37,621 bases of DNA from Fidelibacterota bacterium (lineage in GTDB: Bacteria > Fidelibacterota > Marinisomatia > SCGC-AAA003-L08 > D37C17), in the NCBI GenBank assembly GCA_002731795.1, contig PCCQ01000040.1, positions 1 to 37,621 of the forward strand, given 5' to 3'. The notes beneath the pieces are model-generated. The model saw nothing but the letters and a program-made list of their open reading frames with translations, ran no database searches and was not told the origin of the DNA. Within the stretch, counting starts at the first letter, position 1. The number at the start of each line of letters is the position of its first letter. Made by a program: the position numbers and the translations under genes. Shown one piece after another: positions 20,452 through 30,586 of this stretch.

Positions 20452-20904
20452 ATGAAATTATTAGTGGTTACTTTAGTTGTATCATCTTTACTTCTCCCTG
20501 CAAAACATCTAGATAAAATAAAAAAAAATAATTCTCAAAGATTCCTAGATAAAGTTCAAACCATAGATCCAAATGCCAAATTTGAAATAGATCAGCTAAA
20601 AGTAGAGTTCCAAGCCCAGAAAGATCAAATTGATATCAGATATGAACAAAAAAGAAACACATTAAATAAACAAAGAAAGCAAGAAATAGATAATTTGAGA
20701 AACGCATATAAAAATAGGCTTAAACGCCTTGAGCAAAAATATCCTGGTAAAATTAAAAAACAGGAAATGAGCACCGATATCAAAAGACCTCTTCCATTAA
20801 ATAAAAAAGATAGTAAGTACCTTGATCCAAGAGAATCTGAAGTAAATGATGAAAAAAATGGTAAAGAACCAAAACTTGATAAGGTAAAAAGGAATCTCAA
20901 ATAG
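20452..20904 (+). CDS. Secreted coiled-coil Lys-rich hypothetical protein (start refined from 20413)
   Basis: Signal-like MKLLVVTLVVSSLLLPA after GGAG; charged coiled-coil DQLKVEFQAQKDQIDIRYEQKRNTLNKQRKQEIDNLRNAYKNRLKRL. Confidence 0.65.
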   Translation: MKLLVVTLVVSSLLLPAKHLDKIKKNNSQRFLDKVQTIDPNAKFEIDQLKVEFQAQKDQIDIRYEQKRNTLNKQRKQEIDNLRNAYKNRLKRLEQKYPGKIKKQEMSTDIKRPLPLNKKDSKYLDPRESEVNDEKNGKEPKLDKVKRNLK

Positions 20905-21212
20905 AAAAGATTTATTTTAATTCATTTAGTGACTTTTATATATATTATTTAAAAGAACACGAGAATCCGTTCACTAAGATTTTTCATTTCATAGGAACAA
21001 TTTTTGTATTCATTCTACTTTATCTTTTTATTGTTACACTAAATTACTTTTATTTGTTGTTATTACCCGTATTTGGATACGGTTTCGCGTGGATATCTCA
21101 TTTTTTCATAGAAAAGAATAAACCTGCAACCTTTAAATACCCCTTTTATAGCCTGGTTGGTGACTTTAGAATGTTTTTTGAAATTCTTTCGGGTAAAATC
21201 AAACTATTTTAA
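20901..21212 (+). CDS. DUF962/Mpo1-like membrane protein, absent from the ORF track (no ATG/GTG/TTG start)
   Basis: Hand translation: (M)EKIYFNSFSDFYIYYLKEHENPFTKIFHFIGTIFVFILLYLFIVTLNYFYLLLLPVFGYGFAWISHFFIEKNKPATFKYPFYSLVGDFRMFFEILSGKIKLF*; matches the remembered Mpo1-like pattern (EH.NP..K..HFIGT; PVFGYG.AW..HFF.E.N.PATF..P..SL..D..M). Confidence 0.85.
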   Translation: MEKIYFNSFSDFYIYYLKEHENPFTKIFHFIGTIFVFILLYLFIVTLNYFYLLLLPVFGYGFAWISHFFIEKNKPATFKYPFYSLVGDFRMFFEILSGKIKLF

Positions 21213-21350
21213 AACTATATTATTAGGCATATGTTGTAGAAGGTTGGATCACTATCCCCAAATTTATTTAATCAAATTTGATATAGGAATTATAATTCCA
21301 ATTATAGCTTAAAGAAAATCACAATATTATGTATATTATTCACAATTATT

Positions 21351-22286
21351 ATGACTGATTATTCAAAATATATATGGCATAATGGAGAAATTATCCCTTG
21401 GGAAAAAGCTCAGGTTCATGTCATGTCCCATGTGTTGCATTATGGTAGTGGAGTCTTTGAAGGAATTAAATGCTATAACACAGAACATGGTCCACAAATT
21501 TTTAGACTCGAAGATCATATTGACCGTTTATTTGATTCTGCTAAAGCCTATAATATGAATGTTGAAGTTGAGCGCTCAGATCTTATAAATGGATGTAAGG
21601 ATATCGTTTCTGCAAATAAACTTACTGAATGCTATATAAGACCTTTAATATTTTATGGATATGATACTTTGGGGGTAGATCCTAAAAATTGTCCAATAAA
21701 TATTACTATTGCTTCATTCTATTGGGGTGCATATTTAGGTGATGAAGGAGTTGTTAATGGTGTGAATGTTACAATCTCACCTTATCAAAAGTTTTCATAT
21801 AAATCCATGCCTACGACTGCAAAAGCTAGTGGTCAATATATGAACTCTTTATTATCTGTAACCAATGCACGAGAACGTGGATATGATGAGGCTATATTAT
21901 TAAATGATGAGGGTAATATTTCTGAAGGTTCTGGTCAAAATATTTTTTACATAAAAGACGATGTAATTCATACTAATGATGAAAAATCGTCTATCTTACT
22001 AGGTATTACAAGGTCTACAATCATAGAAATATGTGAAATATTAGATTGTAAAGTTGAAATTCATGATTTTAATTTAGAAGATTTAATAAATGCTGATGAA
22101 GTTTTTTTTACAGGAACTGCTTCTGAAGTTACTCCGATAAGATCAATTGATGATCAGCTAATATCTAATGGTGATCCCGGTCCAATTACATTAAAATTAA
22201 GACGTTACTACATGGATATAGTTTTTGGCAAAAATAGTAGTTTTAACAAATGGCTCACACCAATCAATAGTGAATCAAAAGTTTAG
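21351..22286 (+). CDS. ilvE: Branched-chain amino acid aminotransferase
   Basis: WHNGEIIPWEKAQVHVMSHVLHYGSGVFEGIKCY; EGSGQNIF; FFTGTASEVTPI. Confidence 0.94.
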   Translation: MTDYSKYIWHNGEIIPWEKAQVHVMSHVLHYGSGVFEGIKCYNTEHGPQIFRLEDHIDRLFDSAKAYNMNVEVERSDLINGCKDIVSANKLTECYIRPLIFYGYDTLGVDPKNCPINITIASFYWGAYLGDEGVVNGVNVTISPYQKFSYKSMPTTAKASGQYMNSLLSVTNARERGYDEAILLNDEGNISEGSGQNIFYIKDDVIHTNDEKSSILLGITRSTIIEICEILDCKVEIHDFNLEDLINADEVFFTGTASEVTPIRSIDDQLISNGDPGPITLKLRRYYMDIVFGKNSSFNKWLTPINSESKV

Positions 22287-22322
22287 CTCAACTTTTAAAT
22301 GTCTAGTTTAGGCTTCTAAAAT

Positions 22323-23852
22323 ATGAAGTACGGTATGATTGCAACAGGATCTAAAGAAGCCAGTCATGCAGCTTTAGAGATACTAAAATTAGGTGGTAAT
22401 GCATTTGATGCATCTATATCTGCTGTAATAACTTCAATGACATCTGAAGTAAATTTAACAAGTATGGCAGGTGGAGGAGCAATGCTTGCTTATGAAAAAG
22501 GGAATAATCCTATTTTATATGATTTTTTTGTTGATGCTCCACCCATTAGAGGTAATAAGTCCTTCGAATTTTATAAAACTAAAATTGATTTCGGTGGCAC
22601 TGAGCAGTTATTTCACATAGGAAAAGGGTCTGTCGCAATTCCTGGTAATATTAAAGGCTTATTATATGCTCATTCAAAATTGGGAGTTTTACCTCTAACA
22701 GAAGTTCTATCTCCAGCAAAAGATATTGCACGAAATGGGGTAGTATTAAGTAAATCTCAATCATACATAACAAGTTTATTAGAACAAATTCTTAATACAT
22801 CTGAGGCTACAAAAAAAATATTTCATAAAAATGGTAAATTAATAAGTGAAGGAGAAACATTTTTAAATCCAGATTTTGCTGATTTTTTGGATTGGATAGG
22901 TGAAGAGGGTGATCGACCATTTTATGAAGGTGAGATAGGAAGAAAGTTAGTTTCTTATCTTGGAGATGATGGACTTATAAAAATAGAGGATTTGAATTCT
23001 TACAAAGTAGTTGAAAGAGTGCCTCTAAGACATGCAATAAAAGATAAATTATTTTTTACAAACCCTGCTCCATCAGTTGGGGGAACATTGATAGTATTTT
23101 TTCTTGAGTTATTAAATCGAGTTAATAAAGATTATCACTTTGATAATAATTTATTGATTCGATTAATGATTGCAACGACAAATGCTAGATATAGGTTTTA
23201 TAAAGACCCTAACTCTCAAGAGCAATTAAATCAATTATTAACAGAAGATATCCTTGATTATTATTCGAATGCTGTTTCTCGGAACTCTATTTTTGATACC
23301 AATGATTTTTTAGATAATGGGTTAGGCTCAACAACTCATGTAAGTATTATCGATCGGATGGGTAATGCATCATCAATTACAACAACAAATGGTGAAAGTT
23401 GTGGCCATATTATACCAGGTACAGGGGTCATTCTTAATAATATGTTAGGTGAACAAGATCTAAATCCACTTGGATTTCATAATTGGATTTATAAAAAAAG
23501 AATGCCAACATTAATCTCTCCAAGCATGATAATTGATAAAAATGGAGAAGTTCATCTAACTGTAGGTAGCGCAGGTAGTAATAGAATCAGATCTGCTATA
23601 TCTCAGGTAATGATGAACTATTTAATCAAAGAAATGAATTTAAGAGAAGCTGTAAATGCTCCAAGGTTACATCTTGAGAATTCTGATTTATTTGTAGAGC
23701 CAGATATTGAAATTAATAGTCTGGAAGATTTAGGACCTTTGTCAATTAATAGGTTTAATGATTTAAATTTATTTTTTGGAGGGGTAAATGCAGTTTCTAA
23801 AAAAGAAGCAGTTTCTGATCCTAGAAGAGGAGGTTTTAGTATAGAATGTTAA
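22323..23852 (+). CDS. ggt: Gamma-glutamyltransferase family protein
   Basis: GGNAFDASISAVIT; GSTTHVSIIDRMGNASSITTTNGESCGHIIPGTGVILNNMLGE; MPTLISPSMI. Confidence 0.9.
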   Translation: MKYGMIATGSKEASHAALEILKLGGNAFDASISAVITSMTSEVNLTSMAGGGAMLAYEKGNNPILYDFFVDAPPIRGNKSFEFYKTKIDFGGTEQLFHIGKGSVAIPGNIKGLLYAHSKLGVLPLTEVLSPAKDIARNGVVLSKSQSYITSLLEQILNTSEATKKIFHKNGKLISEGETFLNPDFADFLDWIGEEGDRPFYEGEIGRKLVSYLGDDGLIKIEDLNSYKVVERVPLRHAIKDKLFFTNPAPSVGGTLIVFFLELLNRVNKDYHFDNNLLIRLMIATTNARYRFYKDPNSQEQLNQLLTEDILDYYSNAVSRNSIFDTNDFLDNGLGSTTHVSIIDRMGNASSITTTNGESCGHIIPGTGVILNNMLGEQDLNPLGFHNWIYKKRMPTLISPSMIIDKNGEVHLTVGSAGSNRIRSAISQVMMNYLIKEMNLREAVNAPRLHLENSDLFVEPDIEINSLEDLGPLSINRFNDLNLFFGGVNAVSKKEAVSDPRRGGFSIEC

Positions 23853-24277
23853 AATATGATAAACTTATTAGACCTATTGCTATATCAATAATTAGAAAAA
23901 ATAATTCAATTTTAGTATATGAAAGGACAGATGATATTTCTAAAGATAAGTTTTATAGATTAGTTGGTGGTTGTATAGAGTTTGGGGAGCTATCAAAAGA
24001 TGCTCTTAAAAGAGAGTTTCATGAAGAATTATCACTAGAAATAATAAACTGTAAATTGCTTTCAATATTTGAAAGCATATTTACATTTAATTCTAGCAAG
24101 ATGCATGAGACAGTATTCTTATATACCAGCGACTTTAAGGACACTAACGCTTATAATAAAAAAAATATAGAAGGATTAGAAGGAAGTCGAAAATTTAATG
24201 CTGTTTGGATATCAGTATCAGATTTTTTGAATGAAAAATATAAAATATATCCAAAGGAGATAGTTCAATATTTATAA
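23846..24277 (+). CDS. NUDIX hydrolase
   Basis: GGCIEFGELSKDALKREFHEELSLEI resembles the Nudix box (terminal Gly replaced by Ser). Confidence 0.85.
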   Translation: MLKYDKLIRPIAISIIRKNNSILVYERTDDISKDKFYRLVGGCIEFGELSKDALKREFHEELSLEIINCKLLSIFESIFTFNSSKMHETVFLYTSDFKDTNAYNKKNIEGLEGSRKFNAVWISVSDFLNEKYKIYPKEIVQYL

Positions 24278-24287
24278 AATAATACAT

Positions 24288-27200
24288 ATGACAGTACTAT
24301 TAGTACTAGCTTATGGGATTGAGCCAGATTTATATCATGGGGTTGGCGAAGATTTTAATTCTGGTATTACTACATCCTCAAGAGGCGTAGGCCAATATGG
24401 TTATCCTAGTGATCCTATGTCAGATAGAGCTAAAGGTTATTTATTAAAAGGAAAAGTTAAAAATGCTGTTTCTAACTGGGGAGATTTTATTAATTGGTAT
24501 GTAACTCCAGCTGGATTATGGGGTGAGTATTCTTACCTTCCTGATGTTGCAATGATTGCAGGTATTCCTGGACATGAATATAGTTCGAAATATCAGGATT
24601 GGGTGCAATCTGATATGTCAACATATTATAATGATTGGTTTTTAGAATATGGGGATGATTTAGCGGTCTGGTGTTCAGAAGATTTATATGAAGATTGGGA
24701 CATCAATTCAGAGCTTCTAGTCCAACAAGATCAAGATGCTCAAAATCAAGGCTTTACACTTACTAGTAGGCCTAATGGGAAATTCATAGGTATAGTTTTT
24801 GAAACTTATGAAGATCGAGGCTTACTTGGTCAAAGAAAAATCAGTTTAGAGGATTTGGATAGAATTAATCAATGGACATTTGATTTTTATAATTATGAAA
24901 ATGAAAATAGTAACTCACGTGTCTGCATAACAACTCCTTCAAATGGAGTATCAATTGATCCCAATCTTTCAAATGCAATGATAGGAGCAATATACCCATG
25001 GGCATTGCGTCCAGCTTTAAAAGAAAGACAAGAAGAGTTTGACCTTTATGAATATGGCCCAGATGGAGATGATTGGTCAGAAGATGATGAATATGTTTTT
25101 TATGGAGCTACAACACAAGAATCTTGGTTTACAAGATGGGACCCAAGTACAAATACTGATTGGCAACCATCAACTAAAGCCAAACAAAATTCTCATGCTA
25201 CTGACGTTAATGCAGGAGAACTATTTGGTAATACAGTATTTACCGATAGTAACGATAGTTATCCATTGCTTGCCCATAGTTCTTACTCACAAACATGGCC
25301 GAAAAGATTTGATGAAGAATCAGGGGAGTGGATTTCTTTTTGGCCTGGATGGTATGCACTTGATTTCAATGAAAATTTAGAGGGTTGTGATGGGAATAGG
25401 GATAATGATGCATGTTGGGAACCAGTCCCAGGAAGATTTGTTTCTGATAATGATGTATATATGGAATTTGATGATAGATGGGCTCATAGGGGTAATATGG
25501 TTGATAGTAATAATGAGTATGAACAAACAGGATATCCTCTTGGCCTAAAAGTAAAATCTACAGCACATTCTTATGGAGTTTCATTTGCTGAAGATATTAT
25601 GTTTGTAACTGTGTGGGTTTACAATCATAGTGATGAAATGATTATGCCAGATGGTACAAAGCTAAATGGCGCTGATGGATTTAATTATGAAGATTTATCT
25701 TTGGGCTTTTTTATGGATGCTGATGTGCTTACGCATGATATTTTTGGAGGTATAAGTGTTCATACAAATGATGATGATTTTATGGAGTATATTGATTGTA
25801 AGACATCTTCAGACTATTATCCTAATGGATGTCCAATAATAAATGGTAAGGAGCTTAGGGTAAGCATTGCTGTTATAGGAGATTGGGATGGTGTTAGTAA
25901 TTCAGCCTATGGATATAGTATGAATCCAGATATCCCTTCAATGGGCAACGATTTTGGATTAGTTGCTGTTCAAATGCTTGATTCTCCACTTGCAACAGAT
26001 AACGTAGATCTTGACCAAGATGGGATTACAGATATTTATATTGGTGAAAAACTAAAAATGACAGATTGGCATTGGTTTAGCTGGTACAACAGACCTGGAG
26101 TAGTTTTTTCTGAAAGTAATAGTGGTAGTTATGCTGGTAGTCCTGGAGTTGACCAAGCTCGAAATAAGGAAGAAATACAGTATAAAATTATGGCAGGAGA
26201 TACAACTAATCTATCAGACGATGAGAAAGAATGGTATTTCCATGCAAATCCTAGTTTGGATCAATTAGATCCTAATTTTAACCCTCATTTTGATAACGTA
26301 GAAGATTTAAAGCTCACAGAATTTTTTCAAGAAGATCCAGATGGTTTAGACTGTACGATGAAAATGACATCAGGACCATTTGATCTTGCTGTTCAGGATT
26401 CTGTTCCATTTTCTTTTTGTATAATCTATGGACAAAACATGGAAGATTTGTTAGCTAATGCTGAATTTGCTCAAGTTATGTATAATGCTAAATATCAAGG
26501 GTTTACATCCCCTACAATACCTAAACTTGAAAGTGAAGTTGGAGATCAGTATATAAAATTATATTGGGATCAGTTAGCAGATTCTTCTAAAGATGTTGTG
26601 ACTGGATATTATGACTTTGAAGGTTACAAAATTTATAAAAGTATAGATAATGGACTTAACTGGGGAAGCGAAAATGATAAGATTTTTGATAATACAGGTG
26701 TTCATGTAGGGTGGAGGCCCTTAGTTCAATTTGATTTATCATATGAAGAAGATTTCTATCATTGCGTTAAAACTCCACAGATTGGAAATTGTGATCAAAT
26801 AATCTTGCCAGGAGGTGAAAGTGATACTCACAGAGGTATGGATATTTCAGGTAATGATCCTCTTGCACCTTGGTTTAATTTAGGATCGAATACAGGAATG
26901 CCATCAGAAACAGATTTAGATTCTTTGTCTGGAGAAGAATGTAGGGATTTTGATAATGATGGTACTATAGAATGTAAATATTATTACATTGATAACGATG
27001 TTCTTAATGGTATTGAATATACATATTCAATAGTTTCTTATGATACTGGATTGCCAGATAGCACATACTTTACAGCAAATCCAGATTCATGGGCAAGGCC
27101 AAATGGATATCAACATATTGAGTCATCAAGAGGCTCAACAATTTTAGATAAGAATTTTACGACTATAATCCCTGGGTCTCAAAATACTGGAGATAATTGT

Positions 27201-27521
27201 AATCAGGTTCGAGTAATTCCTAATCCTTATTTTGGTAGATCAACTTTAAATGAGACTGTATATAATAGACGTATTTCATTTATGGATTTACCTGAAAGGT
27301 ACACACTGTCAATTTATACTATTTCTGGAGAATTAGTATGGAGTCAAAATGAAAGTCATCCAGATGCTGGCGATGGATTGACTTTTTGGGATTTACGATC
27401 AGTTAATAATCAAGAGGTATCCCCAGGGCTTTATATATACACTTTAAATGCAGAAAATGTTTATGGTGATAATAGAGAGTCAGTATGTAACTATGTGGGC
27501 AAATTTGCGATTGTTCGTTAA
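24288..27521 (+). CDS. Large secreted protein with T9SS/FlgD-like C-terminal domain (true start possibly ATT at 24270)
   Basis: 1077-aa ORF; hydrophobic N-terminus; C-terminal VRVIPNPYFGRS...YTLSIYTISGELVWSQNE...WDLRSVNNQEVSPGLYIYTLNA. Confidence 0.8.
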   Translation: MTVLLVLAYGIEPDLYHGVGEDFNSGITTSSRGVGQYGYPSDPMSDRAKGYLLKGKVKNAVSNWGDFINWYVTPAGLWGEYSYLPDVAMIAGIPGHEYSSKYQDWVQSDMSTYYNDWFLEYGDDLAVWCSEDLYEDWDINSELLVQQDQDAQNQGFTLTSRPNGKFIGIVFETYEDRGLLGQRKISLEDLDRINQWTFDFYNYENENSNSRVCITTPSNGVSIDPNLSNAMIGAIYPWALRPALKERQEEFDLYEYGPDGDDWSEDDEYVFYGATTQESWFTRWDPSTNTDWQPSTKAKQNSHATDVNAGELFGNTVFTDSNDSYPLLAHSSYSQTWPKRFDEESGEWISFWPGWYALDFNENLEGCDGNRDNDACWEPVPGRFVSDNDVYMEFDDRWAHRGNMVDSNNEYEQTGYPLGLKVKSTAHSYGVSFAEDIMFVTVWVYNHSDEMIMPDGTKLNGADGFNYEDLSLGFFMDADVLTHDIFGGISVHTNDDDFMEYIDCKTSSDYYPNGCPIINGKELRVSIAVIGDWDGVSNSAYGYSMNPDIPSMGNDFGLVAVQMLDSPLATDNVDLDQDGITDIYIGEKLKMTDWHWFSWYNRPGVVFSESNSGSYAGSPGVDQARNKEEIQYKIMAGDTTNLSDDEKEWYFHANPSLDQLDPNFNPHFDNVEDLKLTEFFQEDPDGLDCTMKMTSGPFDLAVQDSVPFSFCIIYGQNMEDLLANAEFAQVMYNAKYQGFTSPTIPKLESEVGDQYIKLYWDQLADSSKDVVTGYYDFEGYKIYKSIDNGLNWGSENDKIFDNTGVHVGWRPLVQFDLSYEEDFYHCVKTPQIGNCDQIILPGGESDTHRGMDISGNDPLAPWFNLGSNTGMPSETDLDSLSGEECRDFDNDGTIECKYYYIDNDVLNGIEYTYSIVSYDTGLPDSTYFTANPDSWARPNGYQHIESSRGSTILDKNFTTIIPGSQNTGDNCNQVRVIPNPYFGRSTLNETVYNRRISFMDLPERYTLSIYTISGELVWSQNESHPDAGDGLTFWDLRSVNNQEVSPGLYIYTLNAENVYGDNRESVCNYVGKFAIVR

Positions 27522-27526
27522 TTTTT

Positions 27527-27547
27527 GGGGGTGGTTTTACCACCCCC
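27527..27547. terminator. Terminator hairpin between convergent genes
   Basis: GGGGGTGG-TTTTA-CCACCCCC, followed by TTCCTTTTTT. Confidence 0.85.
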
Positions 27548-27575
27548 TTCCTTTTTTGAGTTAACTGGTTGTGTG

Positions 27576-28022
27576 TTATTTTTGGAGAGGTTTAAGATCA
27601 ATTAACTCTTCTTTTGTGATTTTTTCATTGTTTTCTTTTATTTCAGTTAAATAAAGATTATCCTTCCAATAGAATATTCCATCATTCCCCTGACACTGCC
27701 TACAAAGCTTGAAAGCTTCACTAAATGTAAAATCATCATACATATTTGTATACTGCATGTCATTTTTAATTTTAGTATCAACTTCATAGATATTTTTACA
27801 AATGCCACAAGGATCAACAGTCTCATTTATTTCTTTATTGATCTTAACTGGAATCTCTAAATCACTTTTATTAATATTCTCAATTTGATCAGAGTCTAAT
27901 TTTTCACTCATTTCATAGTTAGTTTGCGATTGATATTTTGAAGTATATACCTCACCTTGAGATAACCATACAACTCCAAACAAAATAGCTATGGTTGCTA
28001 ATCCTAGTATCGATTCTTTCAT
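27576..28022 (-). CDS. Membrane-anchored hypothetical protein with two CxxC motifs
   Basis: N-terminal TM ILGLATIAILFGVVWL; CGIC and CRQC. Confidence 0.6.
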   Translation of the reverse strand: MKESILGLATIAILFGVVWLSQGEVYTSKYQSQTNYEMSEKLDSDQIENINKSDLEIPVKINKEINETVDPCGICKNIYEVDTKIKNDMQYTNMYDDFTFSEAFKLCRQCQGNDGIFYWKDNLYLTEIKENNEKITKEELIDLKPLQK

Positions 28023-28105
28023 ATTTCATTTACTCCTATTTGTTTATATGGATTTAACATTTAAAATCTTTAAATGTTTCAATAAAGAAGTAAAATAAAA
28101 ATTAT

Positions 28106-28936
28106 TTAGGGGAGAAAATTAGATATGATATCGGTAGTTTCTTTGTGTTTTTCTAAAGGAAATAAATGTGATGAGTCAGATAAAGTTACTACTTTAATAT
28201 TTTTATTTTTAGAAATTTTCTTAACTGCATTTAATCTAAAAACTGGGTTTGAATCAGGTTTAATTATTAAAACTGGAATCTTAACTTTTGACAAATTTCT
28301 CCATATATACATATCATCATATACAGACTTCAGGAATATATGTTCTTCCCATACTTTTGAAAAATTAAGTTCATATCTTGATTGAGATTTTTCAAAGATA
28401 GAATCTATATATTCATTTAATTGCTTATTTTGGATGTTTTTAAAAATATTCTTTTTTCTATATGAAATAAAAATGTCTTCTTTAGAACTATACGATGTTT
28501 TTCTATTTCTGGCTGCTTTAGCTAAAGGAAAATTTTCTAAGGCTTTAGGGAACAAGCTTAAAATTTTCCAAAAATATATTATAGATGGCGCAAATATAGT
28601 AGGATCAAGAAGTACTATAGATTTAAAAATTTTATCATTTTTTATAGCCGCTTTTAAAATTATATTTCCACCGATTGAATGTCCTATACCTATAGAATTA
28701 GTTATTTTTTGCTCATTTGCATGTTGGATAAAGTCATCTACAAATAATCTCCAATTTTTTAATTTATATGGACTTGATGTTTCATTCCAATGTGGTCTTA
28801 ATAGCATACTTGTTATATCTAGTGTATTAGATAATTCTGTTAGTAGCGATTTGTACGTAAGTGGAGGAAAACCATTTCCATGTATGAAACTGCACTTTGT
28901 ATTTCCATTATTTGTATATTTCTCAAATGGTATCAT
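28106..28936 (-). CDS. Alpha/beta hydrolase
   Basis: FIHGNGFPPLTYKSLL; SIGIGHSIGGNI (GHSIGG nucleophile elbow); C-terminal SSHLFPLE. Confidence 0.85.
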   Translation of the reverse strand: MIPFEKYTNNGNTKCSFIHGNGFPPLTYKSLLTELSNTLDITSMLLRPHWNETSSPYKLKNWRLFVDDFIQHANEQKITNSIGIGHSIGGNIILKAAIKNDKIFKSIVLLDPTIFAPSIIYFWKILSLFPKALENFPLAKAARNRKTSYSSKEDIFISYRKKNIFKNIQNKQLNEYIDSIFEKSQSRYELNFSKVWEEHIFLKSVYDDMYIWRNLSKVKIPVLIIKPDSNPVFRLNAVKKISKNKNIKVVTLSDSSHLFPLEKHKETTDIISNFLP

Positions 28937-28967
28937 TTAATATGTTTTTTTATTTGTAAATTTAAGT

Positions 28968-29192
28968 ATGAATATAGCTAAAACTCTTATAATTGTTGGA
29001 TTAATTTTGTTTTTTATTGGTGTTTTCATCTTTTTATTTAGACCATACTTAGGGTGGTTTGGTAATCTTTTTGGTGACATTTCTTATAAGACTGATAATT
29101 TTTCATTTTACATGCCAATAACAAGTATGATAATTTTAAGCTTTATAGTTAGTCTTATTTTTAACTTATTTTTTAAATTTTTTGATAGGTAG
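28968..29192 (+). CDS. DUF2905-like small membrane protein
   Basis: MNIAKTLIIVGLILFFIGVFIFL...GDISYKTDNFSFYMPITSMIILSFI. Confidence 0.8.
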   Translation: MNIAKTLIIVGLILFFIGVFIFLFRPYLGWFGNLFGDISYKTDNFSFYMPITSMIILSFIVSLIFNLFFKFFDR

Positions 29193-29197
29193 CTAAA

Positions 29198-30586
29198 TTG
29201 AAAAAAAGTATAAATAATTTATTTAGCTTATTTTTTATGGGGACTGCATATTTTCTATCATATATATGTGCAAAATTATTTTTTGGTAGAGTTGTTGTTA
29301 AAAATCAGAAATTAGTTCCCAAATCAGGCCCTTTAATTTTTGTAGCAAATCATCGAAATATGATTTTAGATCCAGGGATGGTTAGATATTCATGTGGTCG
29401 AACAGGTTATTATTTAGCAAAGCATACTTTATTTCTAAATAAAATTCAAAGTTGGGTTTTTTTAAAAGCAGGTGCAATTCCTGTATACAGAAAACAGGAT
29501 GACCCTAACTTAACATCCAAGAACAAGGATACATTCGATTTAGCATATAATATTTTTGAGGAGGGTAAATGTCTTATATTATTTCCAGAAGGTATTTCTC
29601 TAGCAGGTAGAGCATTATTTAAAATAAAAACAGGTGCTGCTAGAATAGCGCTAAATGCAGAGCTAAAAAACAATTTCAGTCTCAATTTAAAAATCATTCC
29701 AATTGGTATAAATTATTCTGACCCTTCAAGATTTAAGAGTGATGTTTACATTAAATATGGAACTCCGATTTCAATTAATGAATATAAAGAAAGAGCAGTT
29801 GATAATTTTTCTGATTCTGTAGAGGATATTACACATCGTATAGAAGAATCACTTTTAGATTTAACTACAAACTTAAGCTTTATCGACCTTGAAGATGTAA
29901 TTGGATACTTAGAAGTAATATATAAAAATGAATTGTTTTTGGAGAATTCATTAGGGAAAAAAAAGAGTTATGATGATTTTGCTATTTCAAAAGAAATAAT
30001 AGATTCTGTTGAAACATTCTTAGAGGACAATCCAGATCAGAAAGATAGATTTGTAACTTTAACCACTAAGTATATGAGGTTTTTAGAAAAATTGAAATTA
30101 GATGATCGATTTATCGTTTCTAAAGGAAATGGTAAACCTAAAATACTTCCAGAGAAGCCCCTCAAAGCATTTTGGTTTGTACTGCAATTTCCAATATATC
30201 TATATGGACTGGTAAGTAATATTCTAGCTTATAAAATTTCTGCAGCTGAGGTTTATACTAAAAGCATAGATGAAGTTGAGATAGGACAATACAAATTTTT
30301 TATAGGTGGAGCAATATTTTCTTTATTTTATGCGCTTCAAACATTCATGGTTTATTATTTAACCGGAAGTATTTCAATTGCCTTTATATATTTTATATTA
30401 CTTATACCAACAGGGAATTTTGCACTTAACTATCATAACAATTTTATGAGTTATTTAATGCAGTATAGATTATTTAGAATATTCTCAAGAAGAAAAGATA
30501 TAATTACTAGACTTGAAAATAAGCGAAAAGAAATTATTGATTTTATTGAAGAGGCCAAAAAATATAATAAGGATAAAAACGATTAA
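29198..30586 (+). CDS. 1-acyl-sn-glycerol-3-phosphate acyltransferase-like (PlsC domain), TTG start
   Basis: FVANHRNMILDPGM (NHx4D-type motif); LFPEGISLAGRALFKIKTGAARIAL; C-terminal TM segments. Confidence 0.85.
   Translation: MKKSINNLFSLFFMGTAYFLSYICAKLFFGRVVVKNQKLVPKSGPLIFVANHRNMILDPGMVRYSCGRTGYYLAKHTLFLNKIQSWVFLKAGAIPVYRKQDDPNLTSKNKDTFDLAYNIFEEGKCLILFPEGISLAGRALFKIKTGAARIALNAELKNNFSLNLKIIPIGINYSDPSRFKSDVYIKYGTPISINEYKERAVDNFSDSVEDITHRIEESLLDLTTNLSFIDLEDVIGYLEVIYKNELFLENSLGKKKSYDDFAISKEIIDSVETFLEDNPDQKDRFVTLTTKYMRFLEKLKLDDRFIVSKGNGKPKILPEKPLKAFWFVLQFPIYLYGLVSNILAYKISAAEVYTKSIDEVEIGQYKFFIGGAIFSLFYALQTFMVYYLTGSISIAFIYFILLIPTGNFALNYHNNFMSYLMQYRLFRIFSRRKDIITRLENKRKEIIDFIEEAKKYNKDKND

Noticed and set aside
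25039-25380. + strand ORF of 113 aa inside the 1077-aa secreted gene
   Set aside because: Out-of-frame Met-rich translation from GATGATGA-type coding sequence; no domain support.
28125-28940. + strand ORFs 28125-28385 and 28434-28940
   Set aside because: Antisense to the alpha/beta hydrolase, which has clear catalytic motifs.
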